A stretch of DNA of 64,000 nucleotides, from the NCBI RefSeq assembly GCF_003318295.1, contig NZ_QOCW01000022.1, forward strand, positions 1-64,000, given 5' to 3'. Source of the DNA: Bacillus taeanensis (GTDB taxonomy: Bacteria; Bacillota; Bacilli; Bacillales; UBA6769). Within the stretch, counting starts at the first letter, position 1; each line of letters starts with the position of its first letter. The notes under the pieces were generated by a model. That model saw only the letters and a program-made list of their open reading frames with translations, was not told the DNA's origin and ran no database searches. A program made the translations under genes and the position numbers. This document shows, one piece after another, positions 1 to 7,933 of the stretch.

Positions 1-203
1 TGGCATCCACAATCAAAAATTGTCTAAAAGAAGTACCGAATGCATGGGAATCATGACAAACGGTATAGAGGGGTTGGGCGTTTTCAGCACGCCGCTGTGT
101 CAACTCCACTAGTGTTAAGCTTGATGGAACTTAAAATGTTTAAGAGCCGTTGAGAAACATTAGAAACCCTCACTTCAACCGTAGGTAAGTGGGGGAGATT
201 CAT
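1..203 (+). mobile_element. IS200/IS605-type right-end remnant (omega-RNA-like)
   Basis: No intact transposase reading frame is present. The segment shares blocks with two other places in the window (29143-29590, minus; 37226-37572, plus): TAAAAGAAGT, then GATAGAGG-GTTGGG or close variants, then GTGTCAACTCC, then TTAGAAAC, then a terminal hairpin (CACTTC...GTAAGTGGG) ending in ATTCAT at 203. An inner stem GGCGT/ACGCC lies inside an outer stem GGGTTG/CAACTCC. This is the kind of structured right end that gives rise to the guide RNA of TnpB elements. The element runs off the left edge of the window and abuts the truncated MEDS gene. Confidence 0.6.
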
Positions 204-763
204 ATCAATCTTTTGTTGGTATTGATCGGAAACGAGAAAATCATCTTCCATTAGAATGTAAGGATGTGTTTCCATCAAAATCTTTGTGAGGTAATCCGGC
301 ATTTTCTCTTTTGTGTACGCACAAATTAATGGAAAAGACAGAAGGTTCACAGCTTCGTCTGCTATCTTCTCAAAATCTTCTATTATATGCAGGGTCTCTT
401 CCATAGTGAGCCACTCCACATGTGCCCATGATCGGAAAGAAATTTTATTACATATGGCTGAACTGTTTTATTAAAGTAATCAAGAATGGCAGGAGGATGA
501 TAGCTGCCGCTTGAAAAATAAAAATTAAAACTGTTTACAGGGTGGACCATTTCCATTTGTTCTTCTGTTAACTGCGAGCTCAGTTTTTTATGAATCATAC
601 GGTAAATAGGTTCATTTTCAATAAGAATGACGTGATCTCCCGCTGTGATGCCATTTTGTATGTAACTCATAACTTGTTCAAGATAATTGTCCATTTCCTT
701 ATACGCATAAAGTACATGAACACTTCTTTGATCCTTAAACAACTGGTTCATTTTGCTTTGCAA
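204..763 (-). pseudogene. MEDS-domain protein, frameshifted and truncated
   Basis: The N-terminal part reads MNQLFKDQRSVHVLYAY, followed by a DHVILIENE segment, as in the MEDS (DcmR sensory) domain of small Bacillus regulatory proteins. Near 429 the frame breaks. The first frame ends in HGHMWSGSLW, while the continuation HVEWLTMEETLHIIEDFEK lies in another frame, so a CA dinucleotide appears to have been duplicated in GGGCACATGTGG. The C-terminus runs into the IS605-like remnant at about 203, so the end is lost as well. It is probably non-functional unless the shift is a sequencing error. The family identification is moderately sure; the frameshift is directly visible. Confidence 0.65.
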
Positions 764-942
764 GTAATCATCCTTTCTACTACATTGACTTAACTCCAGG
801 TTAACAAAATTCTATAAATAATGCCGAAAATGAAAGTTTTGTAGTATATAAACGGTTATAGTGTTGAGGGTAATGATTGGAAATTACTCTTTTTATTTTA
901 TGATGAAGGAAAGTGAAATGGTTTCCTTTAATAAAATTCAGC

Positions 943-990
943 CAGAAGTCCCCTTCCTCAAATGCAAAACAGTAGGGAGGGGAGGTTCAT
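943..990 (+). mobile_element. Solo left-end-like fragment of the IS605-type element
   Basis: The sequence AGTCCCCTTCCTCAA followed by CAGTAGGGAGGGG matches the outer end of the remnant at 29143-29590 (read on the minus strand) and resembles 37226-37276. It can form a hairpin between CCCCTTCC and GGGAGGGG. No matching right end is seen downstream, so it is either a lone end or a shared imperfect palindrome. The remainder of 764-1061 has no convincing gene. Confidence 0.4.
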
Positions 991-1061
991 AAACTTAAAT
1001 CTATTTTTTGGGATCGCATTTGAAGAAATGGGATACAGAGAACTTTGATTACAAACAAGAA

Positions 1062-1105
1062 AATGACTCCCAGCTCATATGAGTGGAGTCATTTTTTCAT
1101 ACAGT
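1062..1105 (-). terminator. Rho-independent terminator
   Basis: The AAATGACTCC / GGAGTCATTTTTT hairpin lies directly after the stop codon of the DUF305 gene and has T-tracts on both strands. Confidence 0.75.
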
Positions 1106-1111
1106 TAGTGT

Positions 1112-1561
1112 TTATTCATCTTCAAGATCTTCAATTAAATTTTTCATTTCAGTAATTTCTTTACGCTGCGCTTTTATAATTTCGTCAGCAAGATCACGAA
1201 CTCGTGGGTCTGTAATTTCAGCGCGTTCGCTCGTTAAGATGGCAATGGAGTGATGGGGAATCATTCCTTCCATATAATCCACATCATCTACTAATGTTTG
1301 GCTTCTTAATAGAAACAGTGAAGTGGAAAATACAACAATACTTCCTAAAATAATGGCAATATTTGCTTTGCGATTTTTGAGCATATGAAGCATAAAAAGT
1401 AACATAATAATCGTCATTGTTGCACCCATTAACAGCGCCATATAAGCTCTTGTTTCACTAAAGAATACATGATCAAACTTAAATGTGCTCAGATATTTGA
1501 AAATAAACATCACAATGGCTGAGATTAAAACCATTCCTGCAAATCTTAGGTATGGCTTCAT
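1112..1561 (-). CDS. DUF305 membrane protein
   Basis: About 149 aa. Three hydrophobic segments (roughly residues 5-25, 40-60 and 68-88) are followed by a soluble tail containing MIPHHSIAILTSERA, the histidine-bearing motif typical of DUF305 proteins (ferritin-like helical proteins, several linked to metal handling). The biochemical role is not established. The ATG at 1561 is preferred over a GTG at 1570, because AAAGGAG stands eight bases before the ATG. The gene is monocistronic, with its own terminator. Family assignment is fairly sure; function is unknown. Confidence 0.8.
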   Translation of the reverse strand: MKPYLRFAGMVLISAIVMFIFKYLSTFKFDHVFFSETRAYMALLMGATMTIIMLLFMLHMLKNRKANIAIILGSIVVFSTSLFLLRSQTLVDDVDYMEGMIPHHSIAILTSERAEITDPRVRDLADEIIKAQRKEITEMKNLIEDLEDE

Positions 1562-1785
1562 AACATACACTCCTTTATATAGTCTTGTAGAGATGAATAC
1601 CCGAATTTTATAACATGTATTCTTTATTCTTATTTAAAACAGTCTCTAAAATATAAAAACATGTCGCTATAGTACAAAGACAATTTTTAGAAATTGCCCT
1701 AAAATTATAATGATTAATTCAGTAAATTTTTAACAGGGGAATAAAAGCGATTACATTTAGAATTGATTTATAGGAGCTGAAAATA

Positions 1786-2796
1786 ATGAATAAATCTGTT
1801 CGCTGGGGAATTTTAAGTACCGCTCAAATTGCCCAGGACGAATTACTGCCTGCTTTTATGGACGCTTGTAATGCAGAAGTTACGGCCATTGCGAGTTCGA
1901 ATCCGAAAGTAAATGACATTGCTTCAACGTTTACCATTTCAAAAGTATATAACTCCTATGAAAATTTATTAGACGATCCTGACATTGACGCGGTGTACAT
2001 TCCACTTCCAAACGCTCTTCATGCAGAATGGGTTAAAAAAGCGGCCAAAAAAGGAAAGCATGTGTTATGCGAGAAGCCTGCTGCATTAACCGCAGCCGAA
2101 GCGGAAGCAATGATTAATGTTTGCCGGGAAAATAATGTGCTTTTCTTAGAAGGGTTTATGTATTAATTTCATTCACAGCATGAACGAGTAAAGGAAATAA
2201 TTGCTTCTGGTGAAATTGGTGACGTAAAAGTGATGAGAGTAAGTCTTTCCTTTTACTTTGAACATGGTGCTAACAATATCCGCATGAATTCACAGCTTGG
2301 CGGCGGCAGTTTGTACGATGTTGGCTGTTATTGTGTTCATTCAATTCGAAATATTTTAGGAGCTGAACCGAATCGAGTATTCGCTTCTGTTCAAAAGCAT
2401 CCTGAAAGTGAAGTAGACATGTCTTCAGCAGGCATTCTAAAAGTTGATAACGGCATAACAGCGGTATTTGATGCGGGCATGGATCGTACCCGGATTGATA
2501 CGTACGAGGTAATTGGTACAAAGGGCAGTATTCGCGTACCACGAGCGTTTATACCACAGATTTATAAAGGCGAAGCATCACTTTTGATTGCTGCAAATGA
2601 CGAAAATGGTCGTGAAGAAACCGTGATTGGACATCAATATCAGCTTGAAGTTGAATCCTTCTCAAAATGGGTGTTAGAAGGGAAAATGCCAGAGGGAATG
2701 ATGGAAAATACAATTCATAATTTGAAGGTACTTGATGCGTGTTTTGAGTCCGTTAAAAAAGAAACATTTGTAAATATAACGACTTCCTCTTTATAA
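1786..2796 (+). pseudogene. Gfo/Idh/MocA-family oxidoreductase with in-frame stop
   Basis: A good SD (AGGAGCTGAAAATA) precedes the ATG. The first 126 codons encode a Rossmann NAD(P)-binding domain, with GILSTAQIAQDELLPA and the conserved HVLCEKPAA motif. A TAA at 2164-2166 then interrupts FMY*FHSQHERVKEII. The same frame continues without a gap through the C-terminal GFO_IDH_MocA domain (GGGSLYDVGCYCVHS) to 2796. Without the stop the protein would be 336 aa, normal for sugar or inositol dehydrogenase-like family members. A single nonsense substitution explains the break, so decay is recent. Substrate is not inferable. Confidence 0.85.
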
Positions 2797-2797
2797 G

Positions 2798-3010
2798 TGG
2801 ATTACGTTTTACGGTGCCCAAGAAAAACCGAGAATGAATGTATATCTTGACAAACTTGACGAACTAGCAGAACAAGCTTCAGAAGAAGAAAAACTGCGCA
2901 TGAAGGAACTCTTTATGGTCAGCTGTCAGCTTGAATATATGTTTTTTGATATGGCGTATAAAGTAGAGGATTGGCCGGTACAACAAGTAAGTGCTGCAGT
3001 AATAGATTAA
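2798..3010 (+). pseudogene. TenA/thiaminase II C-terminal fragment
   Basis: An open frame of about 70 codons without a start encodes W-ITFYGAQ, then helical sequence, and ends in LEYMFFDMAYKVEDWP. The EYMFWDMAY-type motif near the C-terminus is characteristic of TenA aminopyrimidine aminohydrolases, which salvage the thiamine pyrimidine. Only the last third of the family's roughly 225 residues remains. It begins two bases after the stop of the broken oxidoreductase, so a deletion probably joined the two. A perfect-looking terminator follows. Confidence 0.7.
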
Positions 3011-3017
3011 GAAAAGA

Positions 3018-3061
3018 AAGCCCGATTTCCTGTGTAGATCATCAAGGAAAGCGGGTTTTTT
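3018..3061 (+). terminator. Rho-independent terminator
   Basis: Arms CCCGATTTCCT and AAGGAAAGCGGG are followed by a T-tract. The hairpin and about 20 bases after it recur in similar form at 6479-6545. Confidence 0.75.
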
Positions 3062-3158
3062 AGTATAAAGTAATGTTACATAATAAAGTTGTATTTAAGA
3101 ATTGTTTTTCCATTTTTTCTAATAATATAAAGAAAAGGCTTGGAGGAGGAACAATAAA

Positions 3159-4463
3159 ATGGTGGATCATAAGGTGTATGATTTAGTAGGAGTGGGGATC
3201 GGTCCTTTTAATTTAAGTTTGGCGGCGCTGCTTGATGATTGTACAGAAGTAAAAACCGTTTTTTTTGATCAAAAACCGCATTTTGATTGGCATCCAGGCA
3301 TGCTAATTGTAGGCACAAGGCTTCAAGTTCCGTTTATGGCGGACTTAGTAACGTTAGCGGATCCAACAAATAAATACAGCTTTTTAAATTATTTATCGGA
3401 AAAAAATCGCTTATATCCGTTTTATTTTTTACAGCGCTTAGATATTCCGAGAAGAGAGTATAACGATTACTGTCAATGGGCGGCAGATGGATTAAAAAAT
3501 TGCCGTTTTGGAAAGAAGGTCTCTTCGTTAGAATACATGCAGTCGGAAAAATGTTTTGTTATTACCGTTCAAGATATGAAAACGAAAGAGATAACAACAT
3601 ATAAAGGGAAAAACATTGTTTTAGGTACGGGCAGTACGCCGGTGATGCCAAAATCGTTTCAAGGTTTTTCAGAAGAAGATGTGTTTCATACGTCACAGTT
3701 TTTAAAGCGGCAGAAGCGGTGTCGAAAAGCGAAATCGATCACAGTGATTGGTTCGGGGCAAAGTGCGGCAGAAGTATTTCGTGAATTGTTAAAAGAACGG
3801 CTCGATCATCAGTATCAACTAACATGGATTACACGCTCACCAAGCTTTTTATCAATGGAAGAATCGAAATTAAGTGTCGAACAATTTTCTCCTGATTATG
3901 TAAATTATTTTTATCAATTTCCCCAAGAAAAAAAAGATGAAATTTTTGCTTCCCAAGACCTTCTTTATAAAGGAATTAGCGCGCATACAACGACTGATAT
4001 TTATAATTTGCTGTATGAGCATTCTGTTTCCGGAGAAGAATTAGATGTGAGCTTGCAGGTATTAACAGAAGTGAAAGGAATCGAAGAAAAAGGGGATAAC
4101 TATAAAATTTTGTGTCATCAGTGGCAGCAAAATAAAGAATTTTCCCATGAAAGTGAAGTCGTTATTGTCGGTACCGGCTACCGTCCGAATGTACCAGATT
4201 TTGTTAAAAAGTTAGATTCTTATATTTCGTGGGATGACCAAGGCAGGTATGAAGTAGAGGCTGATTACCGGCTTCGTCTCGATCTGCCAAATCAAATTTA
4301 TGTGCACAGCGGCATCTCACATTCACACGGATTGGGCTCAACAAACTTAGGGCTTGCTGTTCACCGCAACAAGGTAATTATTAATCATCTGCTTAGAAAA
4401 GAAATATTTCCAATTTATGATAAATATGTGTTTCAAAATTTTGATGCCGAGAAGTTTAATTGA
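3159..4463 (+). CDS. L-lysine/L-ornithine N-monooxygenase, siderophore type
   Basis: 434 aa. A flavin- and NADPH-dependent hydroxylase that makes N-hydroxylysine or N-hydroxyornithine, the iron-binding building block of hydroxamate siderophores. Visible motifs are an N-terminal FAD site VGVGIGPFNLSLAALL, the substrate-side DWHPGM and VPFMADLVTLADPT, an NADPH site VIGSGQSAAEVF near residue 200, and a C-terminal GISHSHGLGSTNLGLA. Length is typical for the IucD/SidA family. The SD GGAGGAGG is strong. No siderophore synthetase, acetyltransferase, transporter or clear Fur box lies nearby, so the partners must be elsewhere or lost. Lysine versus ornithine cannot be told from sequence. Confidence 0.9.
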   Translation: MVDHKVYDLVGVGIGPFNLSLAALLDDCTEVKTVFFDQKPHFDWHPGMLIVGTRLQVPFMADLVTLADPTNKYSFLNYLSEKNRLYPFYFLQRLDIPRREYNDYCQWAADGLKNCRFGKKVSSLEYMQSEKCFVITVQDMKTKEITTYKGKNIVLGTGSTPVMPKSFQGFSEEDVFHTSQFLKRQKRCRKAKSITVIGSGQSAAEVFRELLKERLDHQYQLTWITRSPSFLSMEESKLSVEQFSPDYVNYFYQFPQEKKDEIFASQDLLYKGISAHTTTDIYNLLYEHSVSGEELDVSLQVLTEVKGIEEKGDNYKILCHQWQQNKEFSHESEVVIVGTGYRPNVPDFVKKLDSYISWDDQGRYEVEADYRLRLDLPNQIYVHSGISHSHGLGSTNLGLAVHRNKVIINHLLRKEIFPIYDKYVFQNFDAEKFN

Positions 4464-4487
4464 AGAAACTTACTTATTCTTCTTTAC

Positions 4488-4528
4488 ACCTGTTTTTGAT
4501 CACACTTTTTCAAAAACAGGTTTTTTCT
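4488..4528 (+). terminator. Rho-independent terminator
   Basis: CCTGTTTTTGA and TCAAAAACAGG arms are followed by TTTTTTCTTT, shortly after the N-monooxygenase stop. It may also serve the convergent yyaC gene. Confidence 0.8.
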
Positions 4529-4554
4529 TTAGTTCATAACTGAATCCAAATTTA

Positions 4555-5163
4555 TTACGAACTAGAAAGTAAAATCGGCTGATTAGAAGGATAGTTAAAG
4601 TATTGTCTAACCGCAAGCGAGATGCCTTTTGCGATATTAGCGGCCATCGTGTAAATAAGATGGAGGTTCGTATAAAAAAGCTCCCCTTTTTCAATGGCAG
4701 GATTATTTTCGAGAACGACTCCCATAATGCTGCAGTCTCCGATTGGTGGAAGATGTTGGTTAAGACCTGCACCCGGCAGCAAAGCACCTTCGCGAACAAC
4801 GATTGAGTTTAAGGTTTTTGCCGTTCCCAGCACACTATCAATTGCGATGACAAAGCTGTTTTTTGGTAAAATCATTCTTGATATTTCCGGGACAAGCGTT
4901 GTCGCATCTAAAGGTGATTGAAGATTTCCGCGTACTGTTAAGTGGTCTGGATATAAATCACGAAGTAATGTTCCAACAAAAGGACCGAGACTATCGCCGT
5001 TTATTAGGTTAGAGCCAATTCCGACAACATAAATATGCTCTGTACCTTCTGGAATAAGCGCGTGTAATGTGTTGCGAATAAAAAGTGGTGCTAGTTTATG
5101 GTTATATGGAATAATTTCTTCAAACATTGTTCGTTTCTTATCTGTATTGTATCGGTTGAACAT
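4555..5163 (-). CDS. yyaC: YyaC-family sporulation protein
   Basis: 202 aa. The fold is that of the germination protease (Gpr) and hydrogenase-maturation protease superfamily. GIGSNLINGDSLGPFVG carries the conserved glycine/aspartate loop, followed by GNLQSPLDATTL and AIDSVLG. In B. subtilis yyaC is a sporulation gene of uncertain enzymatic role. The ATG at 5163 has GAGGTG eight bases upstream. It is convergent with the N-monooxygenase and divergent from the dehydrogenase at 5430. Family assignment is confident; activity is unknown. Confidence 0.85.
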   Translation of the reverse strand: MFNRYNTDKKRTMFEEIIPYNHKLAPLFIRNTLHALIPEGTEHIYVVGIGSNLINGDSLGPFVGTLLRDLYPDHLTVRGNLQSPLDATTLVPEISRMILPKNSFVIAIDSVLGTAKTLNSIVVREGALLPGAGLNQHLPPIGDCSIMGVVLENNPAIEKGELFYTNLHLIYTMAANIAKGISLAVRQYFNYPSNQPILLSSS

Positions 5164-5370
5164 GTGATAGCCACCTCATCAATTTCTCTGTTGTTCCATT
5201 TCTTAAAACTAATATTCTTTCTTTATACCGTATAATCCTTCATTTTTTCTAATTCGAAAGTCACATAAAGGTAAAATATGGTAGTTAAAATGTGTAATAA
5301 TGAAGCAGGAAGCGGGTGATTTAACGGGATTAGGGAGGAAAAAATAGGAGAGATGTGGAAGACTACTTTA

Positions 5371-5393
5371 ACCGTTATCAATCAATTAACGGT
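5371..5393. promoter_or_regulatory. Inverted repeat upstream of dehydrogenase
   Basis: ACCGTTA and TAACGGT form a perfect 7-bp inverted repeat with a 9-base spacer, about 37 bases before the preferred start codon. It could be an operator or a small hairpin. No regulator is assigned. Confidence 0.35.
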
Positions 5394-5429
5394 CATTAAT
5401 GATTGAGAAATTTTCACGTAAGAAAGGGT

Positions 5430-6431
5430 ATGAAAACCTTGAAACCAAACGTTTATATTACAAGAAAGCTGCCGTTACCTGTTGTAGAGAAAATAAAGGA
5501 AGTTTGTGAAGTGCGCATGTGGGATGAAGAAGATATTCCGGTGCCAAAAGAAGTGCTTGAAAAAGAAATAGAAAATGTTGATGGACTGTACTGTTTATTA
5601 ACGGAATCCATTGATAAAGAGCTTTTAAGTAAAGCGAATAACCTGAAAGTGATCAGCAATATGGCGGTTGGCTACAATAACATCGATGTGGATGCTGCTT
5701 CAGGAAAAGGAATACTCGTTACGAATACGCCGGGTGTGTTAACGGAAACAACCGCTGATCTTACGTTTGCATTAATGATGGCTGCTGGTCGCCGGTTAGT
5801 TGAGGCTTCAGATTATTTGAAGGCTGGTAAATGGAAAACATGGTCGCCGATGATGTTAACCGGTCAAGATATGTATGGTGCCACACTTGGGATTATTGGC
5901 TTAGGACGAATCGGTGAATCCGTTGCGAAACGAGCAAAAGGCTTTGATATGGACGTTTTGTACTATAATCGAAGCCGCAAAAAAGAGGCGGAAGAGGAGC
6001 TCGGCATTCACTATAGGGATCTTGAAACACTGTTAAAGGAGTCTGACTTTGTTTGTGTGTTAACGCCCTATACGCCGGAAACGGAAAATTTAATTGGCAA
6101 AGAACAGTTAGCGTTAATGAAATCATCTGCTGTATTAGTGAATACGGCAAGAGGCGGCATCGTGAATGAAGGTGACTTGTATCATGCCTTAAAAAGTGGC
6201 GAAATTTTTGCGGCAGGGTTAGATGTATTTAAAGAAGAGCCAATTTCATTAGATCACCCGCTGTTAACGTTACCTAATGTTGTCGTACTTCCTCATATCG
6301 GCAGTGCGAGTAAGAAAACAAGAATGAACATGGCAAATCTTGCAGCAGATAACTTACTGCAGGGGGTAGAGAGGAAAACGCCGAAACATTTAGTAAACAA
6401 ACATGTCATTGAAGAAGGTCTGTCTTATTAG
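5430..6431 (+). CDS. D-2-hydroxyacid dehydrogenase (glyoxylate/hydroxypyruvate reductase-like)
   Basis: About 333 aa. A D-isomer-specific NAD(P)-dependent 2-hydroxyacid dehydrogenase. The cofactor motif GIIGLGRIGESVA is in the middle. The catalytic arginine lies in NTARGGIVNE, the glutamate in KEEP, and the histidine in LPHIGSAS. Sequence around SNMAVGYNNIDVDAA and TPGVLTETTADLTFA fits the glyoxylate/hydroxypyruvate/2-ketogluconate reductase group (GyaR/YvcT). The ATG at 5430 with AAAGGGT upstream is preferred over a TTG at 5403. Exact substrate is uncertain. A terminator follows. Confidence 0.85.
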   Translation: MKTLKPNVYITRKLPLPVVEKIKEVCEVRMWDEEDIPVPKEVLEKEIENVDGLYCLLTESIDKELLSKANNLKVISNMAVGYNNIDVDAASGKGILVTNTPGVLTETTADLTFALMMAAGRRLVEASDYLKAGKWKTWSPMMLTGQDMYGATLGIIGLGRIGESVAKRAKGFDMDVLYYNRSRKKEAEEELGIHYRDLETLLKESDFVCVLTPYTPETENLIGKEQLALMKSSAVLVNTARGGIVNEGDLYHALKSGEIFAAGLDVFKEEPISLDHPLLTLPNVVVLPHIGSASKKTRMNMANLAADNLLQGVERKTPKHLVNKHVIEEGLSY

Positions 6432-6478
6432 GGATAGGCCTCCTTATTTTTTGCGGCAGCTTTTTTATGAAAAAATGA

Positions 6479-6522
6479 AAACCCGATTTCCTTTTAAGTT
6501 ATAAAGGAAATCGGGTTTTTTA
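6479..6522 (+). terminator. Rho-independent terminator
   Basis: AACCCGATTTCCTTT and AAAGGAAATCGGGTT form a near-perfect stem followed by a T-tract. It is similar in sequence to the terminator at 3018-3061. Confidence 0.85.
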
Positions 6523-6577
6523 GTATGAAGTCATGTTGTTTTTAAAAATTTCCCTTTTAAATTCCATTTCAATCGTA

Positions 6578-6617
6578 TATAATCTAACTGTATTAAATAT
6601 AGTAGTACAGTTAATAC
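6578..6617 (+). promoter_or_regulatory. Promoter -10 and putative YtrA operator
   Basis: TATAAT at 6578-6583 is a good -10, with a weak -35-like TTTTAA 17 bases upstream. Just downstream, GTATTAA (6590-6596) and TTAATAC (6611-6617) form an inverted repeat with a 14-base spacer. Its position over the transcription start suits autorepression by the GntR/YtrA-type regulator encoded next. The assignment is inference. Confidence 0.5.
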
Positions 6618-6651
6618 AATTCATACACATAGTACAGAAGGGAGAGCAGCA

Positions 6652-7041
6652 ATGTTTGAATTAGATGTAAGAAGCCGAAAGCCGATTTATGAACAATTAA
6701 TCGACAAGATTAAAGAGCTGATTATTAATGAAGTGCTTGAAGTTGATGAAAAACTTCCTTCTGTAAGGATCCTTGCACAGCAGTTAACAATTAATCCGAA
6801 TACAATTCAAAAAGCGTATCGAGAGCTGGAGAGACAAGAATACATTTATTCGATTAAAGGAAAAGGCAGCTTTGTTAGTGCGTCTGCTAAGGAAGTGAAT
6901 ACAGAAAAGTTAACAAAAGTAAAACAAGAGTTAAAAAAATATTTAGCTGAAGCGCTATACTTAGGATTAACACGAGAAGAGATATATGAGCTGGTTAGAG
7001 AAATTGAACAATCCATAGGGGGAGGCGGCCAAGATGATTAA
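6652..7041 (+). CDS. ytrA: GntR-family regulator, YtrA subfamily
   Basis: 129 aa. It has an N-terminal GntR winged helix (PIYEQLIDKIKELI, LPSVRILAQQLTINPNTIQKAYRELE, GKGSFV) and only a short C-terminal helical tail, as in the YtrA subfamily that represses ABC transporter operons. In B. subtilis the ytr operon responds to cell-wall-active antibiotics. The stop overlaps the ATPase start by eight bases, so translation is coupled. The inverted repeat at 6590-6617 is its likely operator. Confidence 0.85.
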   Translation: MFELDVRSRKPIYEQLIDKIKELIINEVLEVDEKLPSVRILAQQLTINPNTIQKAYRELERQEYIYSIKGKGSFVSASAKEVNTEKLTKVKQELKKYLAEALYLGLTREEIYELVREIEQSIGGGGQDD

Positions 7042-7933
7042 TATTACAGAAATAAGCAAAGCATTTGATCGTGAAAACGTGCTGTCAAATGTTAGTTTTT
7101 CCATTCATAAAGGCTCCATTTACGGGCTGCTTGGCTCAAATGGTGCTGGAAAAACAACGCTTTTAAAAATAATTGCCGGAATTTATAAACAAGATGCAGG
7201 AGAAATTCGCATCGAAAACGATGAAGTGTTTGAAAATAATCTTATTAAACAGAAGATCATCTTTCTCACCGATACGGTTTATTTTTTCCCACAGTACACG
7301 ATCAAACAGATGGCGATGTATTATCAAAGCTTGTATCCAACATGGAACTCGGAAAGATTTAAGAAATTAGAACAGCTTTTTGGAATTGATGTACATAAGA
7401 AAATTCAAAAGCTTTCAAAAGGGATGCAGAGGCAGGTTGCAATTTGGTTAGGATTGTCTGCGATGCCTGAAATTTTTATCTTAGATGAACCTTTTGATGG
7501 ACTCGATCCAGTTGTGCGGAAAAAGGTGAAAAATTTAATTGTGCAGGACGTTGCAGAGCGTGAAATGACGGTCATGATTTCTTCTCATAATCTTCGGGAA
7601 GTAGAAGATATTTGCGATCACATCGGGATTTTACATAAAGGGACGATGCTGTTGGAACGCGAGCTCGATGACTTAAAAATAGATATTCATAAAATTCAGA
7701 TCGCCTTTAAAAAGAACGTACCTGATCACTTTTTCGATGAGTTAAATGTTTTATATAAAGAGGAAAGAGGCAGCGTCTTGCTTTGCATTGTACGAGGGGC
7801 TCATGAAGAGGTATTCCAAAAGGTGGAGCGTTATAACCCGGTTATTTTTGATTTGCTGCCGCTTACATTAGAAGAAATTTTTATTTATGAAATGGGGGGA
7901 GCCGGTTATGCCATCGAAAACATCTTGGTTTAA
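7034..7933 (+). CDS. ABC transporter ATP-binding protein (YtrB-like)
   Basis: 299 aa. Walker A GSNGAGKTTL near residue 40, signature LSKGMQRQ, Walker B IFILDEPFDGLD and a switch histidine in MISSHN mark an ABC ATPase. It lies second in a ytrA-type operon and should energise the membrane protein encoded next. Its 3' end overlaps the permease start by 26 bases. Substrate is unknown; drug- or envelope-stress-related export is the family expectation. Confidence 0.9.
   Translation: MINITEISKAFDRENVLSNVSFSIHKGSIYGLLGSNGAGKTTLLKIIAGIYKQDAGEIRIENDEVFENNLIKQKIIFLTDTVYFFPQYTIKQMAMYYQSLYPTWNSERFKKLEQLFGIDVHKKIQKLSKGMQRQVAIWLGLSAMPEIFILDEPFDGLDPVVRKKVKNLIVQDVAEREMTVMISSHNLREVEDICDHIGILHKGTMLLERELDDLKIDIHKIQIAFKKNVPDHFFDELNVLYKEERGSVLLCIVRGAHEEVFQKVERYNPVIFDLLPLTLEEIFIYEMGGAGYAIENILV

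Noticed and set aside
3061-3158. Fur box before the siderophore N-monooxygenase
   Set aside because: No convincing TGATAATNATTATCA-like inverted repeat was found; only AT-rich sequence.
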